From assembly GCA_012511615.1 (NCBI GenBank), contig JAAZFS010000247.1, forward strand, positions 1 to 5,250: 5,250 nucleotides of DNA. The letters are read 5' to 3'. Made by a program: the position numbers and the translations under genes. This document shows positions 4,830 through 5,250 of the stretch, in pieces. The DNA is from Elusimicrobiota bacterium (GTDB taxonomy: Bacteria; CG03; SLGR01). Under the pieces are notes generated by a model. That model saw nothing but the letters and a program-made list of their open reading frames with translations. It ran no database searches and was not told where the DNA came from. How positions within the stretch are numbered: position 1 is the first letter of the stretch; the number at the start of each line of letters is the position of its first letter.

Positions 4830-5250
4830 TCAGAAACCAAGCGAGAGCGAGAGCATGTGCATAGTTTCCGGAATCTGCCCCGGATAATGCCCTAATTCTC
4901 TTGTGTAGTAAGCATAGTTCAAAAACTTCAGAAGTCCGAATCCGAATGTTGGATATCCCTGATATAGGCCAGCTCTAAGAGCCATCGCCTTATGAGGTGA
5001 ATACTCGGCACCCAAATGAAGCTTTGTAAAAAAAGTAGCACTAATAAGATCTGCAAATTCAAGCCCTCTGATATCTGCGGCGAGTTTGAGAGAAGTTGAG
5101 GGCTTGTAACCTGCGCCCAGTGTCAGACTTCCCTTTATTACTTCCGAGGGGAGATCGGAATAAGCAAGATGAGTGGAGAAAAGATCATTTATTACCATCG
5201 AAAAGGCAAGTTCTTCGCTAATGTCGTATATAAATCCCAGGTCAAAACCA
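4830..5250 (-). CDS. Outer-membrane beta-barrel protein, C-terminal 139 residues (5' end outside window)
   Basis: A minus-strand frame enters at the right edge (GFDLGFIYDISEELAFSM...) and ends at TGA 4832-4830. An internal ATG at 5198 is not the true start, because the frame is open and protein-like upstream to the edge. The sequence alternates polar and hydrophobic residues in short strands: GFDLGFIYDI, GSLTLGAGYKP, SLKLAADIRGLEF, KLHLGAEYSP, MALRAGLYQGYPTFGFGL and LNYAYYTRELG. It ends with HMLSLSLGF, a terminal aromatic beta-signal recognised by BAM in outer-membrane proteins. The HLGAEY...ALRAGLYQGYPTFGFGL...YAYYTRELG...PGQ pattern resembles uncharacterised PorV/UPF0164/FadL-like barrel proteins of diderm lineages. 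The exact family and substrate are not assigned. It is convergent with lptFG. Confidence 0.8.
   Translation of the reverse strand, partial: GFDLGFIYDISEELAFSMVINDLFSTHLAYSDLPSEVIKGSLTLGAGYKPSTSLKLAADIRGLEFADLISATFFTKLHLGAEYSPHKAMALRAGLYQGYPTFGFGLLKFLNYAYYTRELGHYPGQIPETMHMLSLSLGF

Noticed and set aside
4811..4851. Four AGCGAG hexamers in about 40 bases
   Set aside because: Spacing is irregular, and two of the copies simply encode the LSLSL end of the barrel protein; too short to call a repeat array or regulatory site.
1..5250. CRISPR array, tRNA, rRNA or riboswitch
   Set aside because: No regularly spaced repeats and no cloverleaf or rRNA-like sequence were seen; almost the whole window is protein coding.

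Overview
The window looks like a chromosomal piece of a diderm (Gram-negative-type) bacterium with an AT-rich genome. It carries parts of an outer-membrane-centred gene set: the N-terminal third or less of a SprA-like giant surface/outer-membrane protein, the lipopolysaccharide-export permease pair LptF and LptG, and the C-terminal part of an outer-membrane beta-barrel protein. The SprA-like wording, the weak Shine-Dalgarno signals and the RAYT-type element would fit an uncultivated lineage such as Elusimicrobia, Desantisbacteria or Omnitrophica, but the sequence alone does not settle the phylum.

Layout. Positions 1-1506 (minus) hold the sprA-like gene, which runs off the left edge. Directly upstream of it, with stop and start codons overlapping, sits a compact single-gene mobile element (about 1476-2457) with 24-bp terminal inverted repeats. 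Its gene (1503-2426, minus) encodes a Y1/HUH REP-associated-type transposase with a DnaA-domain-IV-like C-terminal domain. Positions 2458-2525 are a short divergent promoter region: a strong-looking minus-strand promoter (TTGAAT, 17 bp, TATAAT) faces the element and sprA-like gene, and a weaker plus-strand promoter faces lptF. Positions 2526-3617 are lptF. Positions 3614-4699 are lptG, joined to lptF by an ATGA overlap but interrupted by one in-frame TAG at 4397-4399. Positions 4700-4829 are a convergent intergenic gap with a weak terminator hairpin. Positions 4830-5250 (minus) are the 3' end of the beta-barrel gene.

How it fits together. LptF and LptG form the inner-membrane transmembrane dimer that works with the LptB ATPase to pull LPS out of the inner membrane. 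The flanking minus-strand genes encode exported outer-membrane proteins. The mobile element has inserted exactly at the 5' end of the sprA-like gene. Its left inverted repeat now supplies the first codons of that gene's signal peptide, and the native promoter is left on the far side of the element. The main points for a second look are the single amber codon in an otherwise perfect full-length lptG, the rebuilt signal peptide, and the pairing of a DnaA-like DNA-binding domain with repeated TGTG motifs in the element's ends.
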